Source of the DNA: Trichoplax sp. H2
Taxonomy: Eukaryota; Placozoa; Uniplacotomia; Trichoplacea
NCBI GenBank assembly: GCA_003344405.1
Contig: NOWV01000285.1
Coordinates: 1-64,000, forward strand
Direction of reading: 5' to 3'
DNA: 64,000 bases
The notes under the pieces: model-generated
Database searches by the model: none
The model's input: only the letters and a program-made list of their open reading frames with translations
Told to the model about the DNA's origin: nothing
Translations under genes and position numbers: made by a program
Part shown: in pieces, positions 46,626-59,800 of the stretch
How positions within the stretch are numbered: the stretch's first letter is position 1
How the letters are laid out: each line of letters opens with the position of its first letter

Positions 46626-49091
46626 ATAACTTACTTCTTCTCGCCTCTTCTCACATCTTATAGAATTACGATATTGTCATGCAGAGACAATAGGTAAACA
46701 ACTTTATTACATAAGGTCATCGCAATAAATCGAACTAATTGAATTAAATTGAATTGTAATCGCTTTTTACTATTAGCTGGTTCAGGTAAATAACAAAAAA
46801 TATTATTGATCAAGTCGTACCATTAATCCAATTTATTATCACCCAAATCATCTAAAAAAATAAAAATGGAATCCTTTGACATCGCGATTTAGACCATAGA
46901 ATATTAGGAATAAAATAATAAAAATAAGATTAGAGGTGGAAAATTGGAAATAACCATCAGTATCACTGATGCCGCAGTACGGTAGATATTTCAATAATCG
47001 ATCATAATAATAGATGATTTCTAATATCAAGAATTAAAGTGTTATTCCAATAATCGACTGCCAAACCAGGGAAATAATGGTCCAGAAGACAAATTCAGAA
47101 TATATATAAAACTATTTTGACTGGTTAAAGTTGATGTAAAAGATTAGAGTTAGCGTTATGCTGTTGCAGAAGCGATCTCATTTTCAACGGCGATCACTGA
47201 TCACTAATAATATCTAAAATTTTAAGTTTTATATTTCATCTATATGATATGAAAAATTTAATTGCACCTCACTCAATGATCATCCCTATTGTAACTAACA
47301 AATAATATTATTTACTTGTATACAATAATATAATAATTTCTAATAACCTGACAAAAATGATTGATGTTGAAATACATACTGAATTTTTAATGAAATAAGG
47401 ATAAAATTTCATCATGCCTTTATTAAGTGAATCTAAAAAGAAATACTAACAAACGTAGAAGCAGTCATATCGAAAAATATAACCGTAAATAATGCAGTTC
47501 GAGCAAGTGAGCATGCGAAAAGCTATGATTAGTCAATGATATTACAAATTATTCAAATTGGAATAAATGTAATAAAGAATAAATTACTATAAATTGTAAA
47601 CATATAAATATATATGTAAATTCTAGGAAATTTGATAACATCATTACTAAAATCATCAGAGCAATAGAACAACGGAACTAGTATTTTCAATTGCAGTAAA
47701 TCAAGTCGATTAATAAAAGCTACGTTAATATGACTTTGTAATAATAATATTTTTAAAATTATGTAATTAAGAACGCATGTATTAGGAAGAGTGTTATCAT
47801 TAATATTTCAATGTTGGTGGTAATTTCGGTTTTGTTGTCATTTAAACTATTTGTTCACTTCTGCTATAGTTTCATTATCAGTATTAATGTTATAGTAATA
47901 AATGAAATCTGCTTATCAAATAGATAACAACAACGGATAATCATAACCAGGAAAAACAAAAATAGTCTAGCGAACAAACCTTATGATAAAGTTATAGTAT
48001 TATATTTTTTAAAGTTATTGTTATAATACATTATCAGTAAATTCTATACAAACTTGGGTAAAATCTCATTACTTAAACGAATATTCTAAACATAAAAACG
48101 TAACCACAATAATAGATGATAGTTTATAATATATATTTGACATAATAATAGATTTATAATTACAGTTAGACACCAAAAGGGTCATTTGAGAATTAGTAGT
48201 TTTAGTATTAACTACTGTATGTGCAGTCACAATGTAATAGTACTAACTATATTCATTTTCTATTATTATATGTTAAGTAAGCTATACGTATTATCTTCAA
48301 TGTAAGTAGTTTTTACTTTAAATTTGTATGCTGAATTGGTACTGAAAAAGCTAAAAATATTCAAAAAAGAAACAATAAATGATAAAGGATAAATAATATA
48401 ATAAACCATCGATATCCAGTTGGGAAAAATTAGTCAATCAACTTGAATAATAATGCTAGCAGTAAAGATATTAATTAAAGAATTTTCGTAAAGCATAAGA
48501 TTTAGAACTGTACATTTCGACTGAACGACGATGAAGCATTTACATATTTAGTAAACTATATGAATTAAATAGGCATGCAAATAAATATCTATTCGTCAAG
48601 CATATTGTGATATTATGATAACATCATTCTTATATATTCCGTATTTCTCAATAAAGTAATTTGAGGGATAGGAATGAAATTTTAAATAAATAACGTTATA
48701 TTTAGCTTAATTGATAGTATAATTAATATAGATCATTAAAATTATAATACTATTGATAATCTGGTTATAGATCGAGCAATTGACGTATTTCAAATACTCT
48801 ATTTCTAGTCAGTAGAGTTAGTGTTGCGCTTATTTAAAACCATCTAATGTTAGTAATATTTTAGAAAGTTTCTAAGGTTGAAGGCTATCAATAATGTAAT
48901 TTAAGCAAATTAAATGCATTGTTTTTTCCAATCAAGGTAGCTTTTTCGTTATGATATAATCTAACTTGAACTATAACAACAATGACTACCTTCGACGTAT
49001 ACGAAAAGGTTTCATACTGCCGTACAGCCCAAAGAATTAGCTTAAGATTAAAGTTTGAAAGATTGTACGAATACAGGTCAAGCTATTCGTT

Positions 49092-49262
49092 GGATTGTAA
49101 AATTGTGCATAATCCTGTAACCAGTCATATATAAATCGTACATAAATGATTGAAAGCAATTAGCTCTTGGTGCTGTTAGACGAACCAATTTTATGTAATA
49201 AAGTGAACATTTACAAGAAATAGCAGTTCTTGCTACAATATTTTGAATACACTTTATCCAAC
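49092..49262 (+). repeat. dispersed repeat family 1, copy B
   Basis: Partner of 24575-24760, with the same order of landmarks including TATATAAA and ACACTTTATC. A minus-strand open frame of 81 codons overlaps it but is not conserved in copy A, so I do not treat it as a gene. Confidence 0.5.
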
Positions 49263-51235
49263 ATACCCACATATACTTAGAAATATTTAAAAGTCTAATT
49301 AAAAATATTACTAGAAATACCAAATAGTGTAAACATATATAGCGAAGGGATGATGTCTATAATTATGATAACTATATTGATGACTGCTATATTATTTGTT
49401 TATAACCGCTGATCAGCCTCTACAGTTTTGTATGAATCCAACCTGTATAATTGTGTAAGGATGCGAGATGTGCGTATGCGAATCTATCAAATATGCTGTT
49501 TAATAATTTCTACTAGTAAATATGTAATATTAAAATGAACAGAAAATAACCCAGTGATGCAGTTTTAATCTAGTAGTAAAGATGCGAAAGTTACTTGCAT
49601 AGTAAATTGATAGAGTATATATTTGATGTAGAAACATACGTTCTTTGAGTTTGTGATCGATGAAAGTAAATTATATGTACGGTACAGCAGATCATCTACA
49701 ATTCTACATCTCCTATGGGAATAATTTAAGACATAGATAACTTTGTTTTATATAATGAAATCTATATCAGGTCTACCTTTCCTTCATAAATTGATACTAA
49801 ATTATACCACTAACAGATACAATTAGATGACATCAGAGGATAATATTACCACATAATATTATTTTTTGGTATCAACCTGGAGCGGGTTACTTTATAAGGT
49901 TGACAATACTTGCTATTCTTTCTTCCTTTTAGTGCAATTTAATATATTCTAGAAAACCTAAAATTAAATTATTACTTGCTAGGTTATAATCACAGGTATC
50001 ATACATAATTAGATTATATTCATTCCAGTAAATTACAATCAATCTTTAATTATAACTGCTGTTCAATACGCCTATGTCAAATAGTATTTCAGAAAAAGAT
50101 AAGAGCCAGAGAATTCGAAAACTTTAATGAATCAATTTACTTTTTGGTAATTTACAATAACACCTCAGTTGCTGGTAAATGAAGATTATATAAAAATTGT
50201 TTAAACTGTAACCAGCTTGAATAATTTGGTAGTGATTTTCGGCCAGAAAGTAATTATTTATCGTTACAAACGAAGGCTGATAGCGAGTCACAAATTTGTT
50301 TCATTTTTTATCATATTTACCATGATAACTTTATAAGAAATTCATAAATTAATTATTAATTTCACGCATTGATAATTTCAACCTAATGATACCTCATTGC
50401 AATTGATATCGATTATTCTTGGCAACAACCATGATAATTTAATTCAGATAGTTTTATAGTATCATAAATCTCTAAATAACTCTCTTTTAGCACTATTGCT
50501 TTCATATCAGGCGTAACTTTCTACGTCAGTTCTGATTAATTATCATTTTAAAATCAGGAACATCGATCACTGTATTACATGATGCTTTCACATCGACTAA
50601 TCAATCATCTCTTGAAGCTATATCCATATTGATATTTAAATTCAAAAAAGTCTTTCAGTACGATAATATCTTACAATAGCTGCTTAATATAGTTGTAAAT
50701 TTCTTTTGCACTACATGATTCTCCACTACTCTGGAATATGTTTTCTTCATAACAATTACTTTTAATCATCTATCTGATACAACTATTTGTGACAAAAAAC
50801 CTTAATTCAAAATGTAGATAAAGTTTTGAAGAAAAGCAATTTAGGTATCGTGCTATAGTAACTCTTTCCGCAAAATCTATTAAAAAAAGGTTAATTGTTT
50901 AGCAATTTTATTAATTAATGACAGCGAAATGTAACTGCTTCTAAGAAATTTATCATTGTTTTTATTAATATTTATATACCTTGAAAAGCCTTTTTAATAT
51001 TAAAAGCTCTTCCCAAGGGTATTTTCATAAATTGAGATTTGCTTAAAAGAGAGAAATAGTAAAGTATATAGTAGCTACACAGCATTATTAGGTCTCCTAG
51101 TAATATATTTCCTTCGCAGAATAGTCCGATAAAGATACACTCATATGGTATGATTAAAAATATGGATGCAATATACAATAGCTAGTAGTGAATAAAATTC
51201 AATCAACCTAAATTCCTATCATTTGACTCAATTCT

Positions 51236-51347
51236 TTAGTATTGGAATGGGTTAGTTCCCTTATAGGAACGTCCCGAAGTTAGTCGGAGATTAAGTAGGG
51301 TAGATAGACTAGTTTAGGTCCGATCACGAAAGCTATTTTGTGACACT
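51236..51347 (+). repeat. dispersed repeat family 2, copy B
   Basis: Partner of 29388-29499. The last 25 bases (CGATCACGAAAGCTATTTTG...) are the best conserved part. Confidence 0.55.
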
Positions 51348-52456
51348 ACCTGTCACAGCGTAAATTATTCACTGTAACTAATTTTTTTATGAAACATTCA
51401 GTGCTATAGTAAGATATTGAATTTATTATGATAGGTGTTTAGATGCAGTTTATTGCAACGTTGTATATCTGGAAAAGTGCATGAAGTGTGCTTAATTCTT
51501 GTGTTATTGTTTACGATAAAATTATTATGCATGTAGGTTCTCTTATAAACTTTGCTATAGTTTCTGAATTTGTATCAGAATAATATTATGATTATCGAAG
51601 CCTCATTTTCAATCTTCATGCTGTTGTCAGACTCCGATTGACCTTGGCCAACCACACATAGCTGTATCGCGTTATGTACGATATTCGTGTTAGTGCAAGA
51701 AAATGTATATAAAGCTTGTATGCATTAATAATAAAATTACATGTAGATCATGAGTTGATAAGGAATTCTACTAGATCGGCCCTAGTGAAGAACTGGCTAG
51801 TTGAGTTGTTTCTTATCGATACTGTTCCAAGTGTGGTTCAGAGAGTACGACAATTTTGGATCTAGTGGTCCTTTTTGTTACAAAGAGCTTATTGCAACAC
51901 TGCCCTATTGTAGGGTCTCATTATTTAATAGAACATGTAAAAAACGCTTCGTAAATGCTACTAGGGAATTCTAACTCGGCTTTGAAGGTCAGTATTCAGT
52001 ATAGTATGGCTGTATAATATACTGTGGTGTGATGTAGTACAATGTAATGTGCAGCAAATGGCACTGTATTCGCATTAATGTACGCTAGCTGGATAGCATA
52101 TTAACAAGATTTTCTGTTATTATTATGTAATATATAGAAAGAGATTGTACCTGAGTTAATCCTATAGTTTTTAAACAGTTATAGAGTTAAAATTTCGACA
52201 CGAAAGTAGCCTTAATTTGATCAATATAACTCAAATTGGGATTCTTTTGATTTAAATCATTTCCACAGTAAGAAACTAAATAAATCTATGCCATATATAA
52301 CTCCATTTAATAACAAAATACTGATAAAGTGCAATAAAATGATATTTGAATATTGTATGACTTGCTGCGAATGTGTATTTGCTGAATTTTGAACTAAATT
52401 TACTGAATATAATTTAGCTAATTTAAATACAATTCTGTAGTAAATGGATCAGTTGT

Positions 52457-54154
52457 TCAGAATAAATGCTGTTCTATGGTATAAGTAGAAATATATCCAC
52501 ATTCGTTCTATAACTTTTGAAATATTTATAGTTACTATCCTCTAATACGAGTAGATACAACTTAATTGTTATCATCCAATTGTTTTATTGACTTATTTAA
52601 AAATTGAATAAACTTGTACTAGATCTTGTGCAATAAATTTTGACTTGATTTAAGAATTAGTACTGGTACAGAAAAGTGAAGCTCTTTGAAATAATAATGT
52701 GCTGTACAGATACTATTTACAGGATTTTGAGTTAAATTCATGTAATAAAGCTTATTCAACTTGAACACATTTCTTCAATAAATACGTCGATTGTGTGTGT
52801 AATAGACAGTATGTTGCACGTAGAGAGCAAATAATAACGAATTACATGGATCTGAAATTTTCACTCTCTCAATTGAACTTAAATACTGAATTTTAATTCA
52901 ATCTGATATAAGTAGATTGACTGCATATGAACTTATGCAATACGGTATCTCTAAAAAAAATATTCACTATCAATAACAACTTATTTATCATTTATGCTAG
53001 TCATATCATACGTAGCATGTTTACATCTGGACTAAATTAGAACAATGTAATCCCGATTTTACCATATAACGGAAAATATCCTTAAAAGCATATTAATAGA
53101 TAGAGAATTATATTTGCTTATTCGGATTATTCACTCAATAGCTGCGTCAGTTTGAGAGATAATTATAATCTGCAATTGACATAATCCTCTTAAACTGAAA
53201 GATGGATATAACAAAGCGACTTATTGCAAAAATAAATACGCTTAGACATATAAATTATAGGTGCCAAACTGCAAGAGAAATAACAGCAGCTATCATTAAA
53301 AGCAAATATATTAGTTGTAGTAAACAACGTACATAAGTGATAAAGTTAGAACTATCTTAATGAAATTTATGTAATTATACGTTAATCCAACTGTGAATGA
53401 CATGCGCTATTGTAAATGCTTGAAGTTTACAGTATCAATTCTTTTCATTTGATATGAGAAATAACAGATTAAGTATCAGTCAATGATCAAGTAAGACTTA
53501 GTAATTGCTTATATTTAATTGCATTGACAGCATAAACAGCTTTTAGTCTTTATTTAAATTACTTTATANNNNNNNNNNNNNNNNNNNNTCAGAATAAATG
53601 CTGTTCTATGGTATAAGTAGAACTATATCCACATTCGTTCTATAACTTTTGAAATATTTATAGTTACTATCCTCTAATACGAGTAGATACAACTTAATTG
53701 TTATCATCCAATTGTTGTATTGACTTATTTAAAAATTGAATAAACTTGTACTAGATCTTGTACAATAAATTTTGACTTGATTTAAGAATTAGTACTGGTA
53801 CAGAAAAGTGAAGCTCTTTGAAATAATAATGTGCTGTACAGATACTATTTACAACTGCAAGAGAAATAACAGCAGCTATCATTAAAAGCAAATATATTAG
53901 TTGCAGTAAACAACGTACATAAGTGATTAAGTTAGAACTATCTTAATGAAATTTATGTAATTATACGTCAATCCAACTGTGAATGGCATGCGCTATTGTA
54001 AATGCTTGAAGTTTACAGTATCAATTCTTTTCATTTGATATGAGAAATAACAGATTAAGTATCAGTCAATGATCAAGTAAGACTTAGTAATTGCTTATAT
54101 TTAATTGCATTGACAGCATAAACAGCTTTTAGTCTTTATTTAAATTACTTTATA
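52457..54154. repeat. near-identical duplicated segment around an assembly gap
   Basis: Positions 52457-52721 match 53589-53853 (265 bp each) and 53268-53568 match 53854-54154 (301 bp each) with only scattered single-base differences (for example near 52490/53622 and 52647/53779). The second copy lacks the 546 bp at 52722-53267. A 20-N gap (53569-53588) separates the copies. This is the pattern of two alleles assembled in tandem rather than a real duplication. Confidence 0.85.
53569..53588. other. assembly gap (20 N)
   Basis: Run of N. Its true length is unknown and may be zero or negative, because the flanks duplicate each other. Confidence 1.
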
Positions 54155-56779
54155 TAGACATAAAAAGATCGAAACTTTTAAGTTCAGCAAATACGTTTCA
54201 TAAAATATTCAATAGCGCCATATTACGTCATTACTCAGATATGAGAATGTCTAAATTTACTATTCAATTAAATTAAGGTATTAAACATTCAGCATCCTAA
54301 GGAGATTTTGAGTAATTTGATTAGGATATACGCGTAAAAGCTATGCATGCTCAAGTTATCAGCTTGATACACTTATTGTGTACACATATTAATTGAAAAT
54401 CGCCTTATTTATCAATATCACACTTCGGATCATTGCTTGATGTATATTAGTTTTATATCAAACTATGATTGATTGATTACTTAAAAAATTATCTTGACAT
54501 ATTCTTATTTATTTATTGAATGACTTATTTAACTGCATTCGAACAACGGTTATAATCTTAGATCTATAGCCAAAAAAAGAATACACAAACATTAATATAC
54601 AATATTGCATCATCAATAAGAAGAATAGGGCGCAATTTCTATTTTAACGATGAGTCATGGAAAAAACTTTTAGTATTTATTTTCACGTATTGAAGGTTTA
54701 TCTGTAACGCCCACTGTAATTAATTACTAGGATACCCACTTAAATTAATTCTAATAAACTGTACCGATATTATATCAAAAGATTGGCCTATTCTAAAGAT
54801 TGAATATGGGTATAATCTATTTATGACGCTTCAATCCTTTCCAGGGTATCCTGAATTCACAAATTTTATACGATTATTAGATTACAGTTGAAATACTTGA
54901 CTATATTTTGAACTTAAAAATTAAATATCCTCCGTTTATGATATTTGATCCTTTCTTTAGATTATAATATTATCTTGTAAAAGCCTGGCCTTTATGTTTT
55001 AGATTAGCAGTAAAAGTTCTTTCGCTTATTCCAACTTCCAAGGATAAAACTTTATACGATAATTGTATATATGACGCTTATACTATTTTTAGAATCTCAG
55101 AAGAGCAAGTCCCACATACTCATTAGATTAAATTTTAAAATATTCACCCATTCCTAGGAATTGGATTTAATTATCTCCAATTGTGATATTTAAGTCGTTC
55201 CTAGATCACCCTGAGGGCAAATTCTATACAACTTTATTGCATTAAAAATAAAAACAAAAATGCTCTAGTTCTAGGAACTGAATTTAATGATCTAAATTAG
55301 GTTCAAATTATCTCTAAAATGTTTTAAACAGTAAGCTTTGATACGTATACTTATTATATAAAGGTAAAATATTTACATATTACAAAATAATTGAATTTAA
55401 GAATTGTATGTCATATTGAGGTATCACTAAAGAACTTTAGACCAATGTATTTTATGTGCTTATTCGATTAAGAGTATTAAGGATTTTAAAATATTATTGA
55501 AAATTATCAGATTCATTGCCTTACTTCATTCTTTTGTTTATTAAAACGAAATTCGGTGTGTACAACAAGTGTAATTAGCTTCTATACCAGTTTTAAAGCC
55601 CGTCAAATCCTCGACTGTGCTTTTCGATATAATCTAAGACAGTACGGTAAAATCTTAACATAAGGGAAAAATGGAATCCATCATTCAAAATCAAGCCAGA
55701 TCGTAATAAGCTATCAAATAAGTCGGAGCTTATATTAATAGGCTATAACAAAGAGTAAGGCAACATCAAGGGCCTAATACTAGAATATCACTGCGATGGG
55801 TAGTTTATTGCTATCCAGCAATATTTAGAGCTTTCGCAATATCTAGAAATTTGTCATCGTATATACGATAAATTATAATTATTTACAAATGCACAAGCCT
55901 TGTTATTGAAGCAAAAGCTGATGTTTCATCAGACTAAACCAATAAAAGCTATAATATTGTAAACTAGTAGTAGCGCAATTAGTTATTAGCAAGGATTTTG
56001 TTGGATTTCAGTCCGGAAGAACTATACAACTTAAGGAAGACCAGTTTTGAGTAAAGATCTTAAAGCCTACAACTGCGGCCACCAATGTGGTTCTCTTTCA
56101 AACTTTTACTGTTTTATTATCGTCATTTGCAAGATGCTACAATGTATATACAAATCTACCCAGATAAATAAAAGTAACGATCATTAACTTGAAATCTTGG
56201 TAGATCAACACTATCAAATATTACATAATTAAATTATTGGGACTATAATAATTATCTATTAGCTTGGTAATGATAATACTTGGCGACTAAAATAGCTACC
56301 TTTTTATATATTAGTCTAGCCAAGTTTACTTTAAGTTTACAGATACTATCATCATTATTAAATCGGTTTCGGCGTAAATTGTTGTACATTGAAAGACTTG
56401 TTAAATATATTGTTATGAAAATAGCATTTGGTTGTACAAAGAATTTATAACCTTAGGTTAGCGAACATAATTGAACTACCAGTGTAGACTATAGTAACGT
56501 TGTTCATTCGAAGCGCTATATATAATTATTAAAATTTCAATATGTCTTAATAGTAGATCGCCGAACGAGACATTATACATATAGGCATTAATCCATTGAC
56601 CAATATCATCTAATGTATTCTTCGTGACTAGAGAGCAGTGAGTCAGATTAAATGCCCAATAAACTATTAGACTTCATAATTTCATAAATATACTAATGAT
56701 ATGCTATTATATCATTAAGTCCATAATGAATGTATCGGCGAATTGTCACTAGTAAAGCGATACATAATCGAACACTTAA

Positions 56780-56785
56780 TTTATT
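56780..56785 (-). terminator. polyadenylation signal of COG1
   Basis: AATAAA on the minus strand about 95 nt beyond the COG1 stop codon, at the expected distance and orientation. Confidence 0.6.
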
Positions 56786-56877
56786 GTAGTCCTACATCCA
56801 TAGATATTTACGAATGTGACAAATCTGATCTCATCATGTGGGTTTGTAATGCTTAGTTGCTTGCAGAAATTGTCTTC

Positions 56878-59800
56878 CTATCCAGTGTTTGTATCGTCGT
56901 CGTCAAAAATACCATAACTAGCTAATAATTCAACACGCTTAAATAAATTAGCTGTGGCTTCAGGTATTCCATGGGCCTCTGCTATACCAGTGGAAGGTGG
57001 CTATGAAAATTTAATTTTAGTTTGGATTTAAAGCAGGTTCAAAACTAAAAGCTAGGTTATAAAAACAACAGTTACCTTAACTTCCAGTAAAATGATAGAA
57101 GAGTATATATATATATATATATATCTATAGTACCTGTACTGACACTACAAATATACTCGTACAGGATACTCATAGCGTTACAAATTTAGTACGACCATCG
57201 TTTACGAAAAATTAAGTACATCCACATTACTATAGAATAACTACGAACATTGTTTTATATAGATTAAAGCATTGCAATTATATTTTACTGCATAAATAAA
57301 TTATGCAAAGATAAAAAATACTTTCCTTGATCATATTGAACTGCTATCTTTCACAGGTACTAATACGATGTATGTTTCATCTACACTTGATGTCATTATG
57401 TCTATATCCCTTTAGAATATACCTCGCTAAGCTTCCTTGATCTTTTCTTAATATCATTCTTATTGCTACTATTTCGTTGCGCATTTGTGCTATATGGCAG
57501 GAGAGAAAAACGAACTGATAGTTCCGATAAGGGCATTACATTATGTGATTCTTGACCAGCTGCATGACTAGTCCTATCTGTGGTGATGATTGGTGGTTGA
57601 CCACTTATACAGGTTAAACAACCTAACAGAGCCTGTCATGAGAAACAATTTAACGATGATGCCACAAATCCAAAATCACAGAGTAAGATTAGAGTCAATT
57701 ACATCAATAAAGGTATGTATTACCATGCATCTTTGAGTATAACGGTTTAAATTTGACTTGATATACGGCGTAAAAACATCTAGGTCAAAAGGATCAATGT
57801 AACCTTCAATTCTTTCAACTAAGTCTTGGGCTCGTTTATATGATTCTTTCGACGTCTATTGGCCAGCAAAAGAAAACGAATGTTACGTTTGAAATTATCA
57901 TCATAATCTGCATCACTAAGTAGAGAAGCTTACCGTTATATCATCAGTTTGACAGTTTAGAATGTTATTTATGAATTGAATATCGTAAAGGAATTGAATT
58001 GCACAAGTCTGCGTAATTTTCGTTTCAGGCGTGGCAGTTTGAAAAGATTCGACACCTTCTTCTAATACACTGCTAACATTAAGGTCACGCTCTGATTCAA
58101 TCTTTTCATTGGTTAAGTGATCTTCGTAAATCCCATAGATTCCTGAAGACAGTCGATGTACAAGATTTTGCAAAATTGACCTACGTTAACCCATTAATAG
58201 GATGATATACGCTATCAGTGTACAGATTTTTACGAAATACTTTATTTTTTAAGACCAGAGTTAATCTAGTAATCAATTATTTACTTTAATGAAGCAACAT
58301 AATTTAAGTACTACTCAATATCTGACTCTATGTAATATTAGAACATATTTCATTAACCTATCCATCGCATGTCCTCCTGCCCGATTTAGTTCTTCACAAA
58401 GTCCAAACATCAGCAGCATAATGTAGGACGAAACCTAAACCATAGAGGTAGACAATTGCTTATTATAGGTACAATTTCAAATCTAATAATTCTTTTAAAG
58501 GTGAAGGAATTACTCTACTGTAATTAAAAATTAGCTCTGAGTTATTTTTGTTACTTTTCATCATTCTATAGTAATTAACTCTACTAACAAATGTAAGTAA
58601 TCAATAAATTAACTCCATATTGTTATTACAGTATAGTATTATATTACTTGAGCTGGAACTTTAATTGTTGATTCCACAGTACTGCCACTTTCAGACTCTT
58701 CTTCTATTGTAATCTTCTCCCATTTCTAACAGATTGAGAATTAGATAATGGGTTAAAATTTTGGAACTGATAACGGAAAGTTTAAGAAAAGAATTGAGCA
58801 AACCGAAGCTGCAGCCAATGTGAGACTATCATCACTTGCAAATAAGTTATGACGGAAAGCTTTTAGCAATAAATCGGTAATCCATTCAATCCAAATGCTG
58901 TATAATAAATAGTGATAATACATTTCATAAAATAATTGTAGTAATCATTCATTTCATAAATCATAGTTGTAAAGAAAATTTAGTGCTACACAATGAGATT
59001 TGGATCAAACTATGTAATGTATTTACTTGTGTGCTCGATGATAAGTTTTAGTCAACAGTTGATGATACCGCTGCTCATTTTCAACTTCCAAGGATATAGA
59101 TTTTGATCTTTTAGAGGCAGTAGACGACCATTTATTTAAGCTAATATAATTAAAAATTAAAAAAAAACATCATATAGGTTAACAGCCGAGACCTCTACGC
59201 TAAAAATTACAACAAACCTTTTAGTTTTAACTGCAGTGTTTTCTTGATCCTTATCAATTGTCATTAATTTTTTAGCTTTAGGGCACTGCTCCAATATCGC
59301 ACGAGCAATTCGACCTAACCATAAAACACTGCATACAATAGAAAGATCATGAAGTAATCTTAAATACGATAATGTCAGAGTAAAAGGTGCTTATTGCTTT
59401 TCAGAGCAGAAAAAAGAATAACAAATAACTAGATAGATTATTGTCTCCCAAACAATTGTTTGCAATAAGTACAATCTTGAGTATTTTCTAGTTTACTAGA
59501 GCGGACATCATTAAGTATACTTCTAGACAGAATAATGTCAATAACAAACACTTGCTGTAATACCTGTCAACTAGCAAAGCTCGTTTCACATTTGATACCG
59601 TCTCATCATTCATAGAAGATTGCAATTCATCCAGTTTAGTATTAATTTCATCAGCAATGCTATAAAAAAGGTTATCACTTTAGTTACCAGTTGTTACTTT
59701 AATAATATTTTTGCTCATGTTCAATTTACTTCTTAATACATTCTTCGCATGTAGTCTTCATAAACTGCTTCATTTCATCTGATCCGGCATATTTATCGAA

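Larger units (their letters stand above)
41862..56779. other. gene-poor region of about 15 kb
   Basis: No supportable coding exon, RNA gene or transposon coding region. It contains members of the two dispersed repeat families (about 49.1 and 51.3 kb), a polypyrimidine tract (46.5 kb), an assembly gap with a duplicated flank (52.4-54.2 kb) and small hairpins such as GAAATGAGA/TCTCATTTC at about 42064-42092. The remaining open frames are short and unbiased. Confidence 0.5.
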
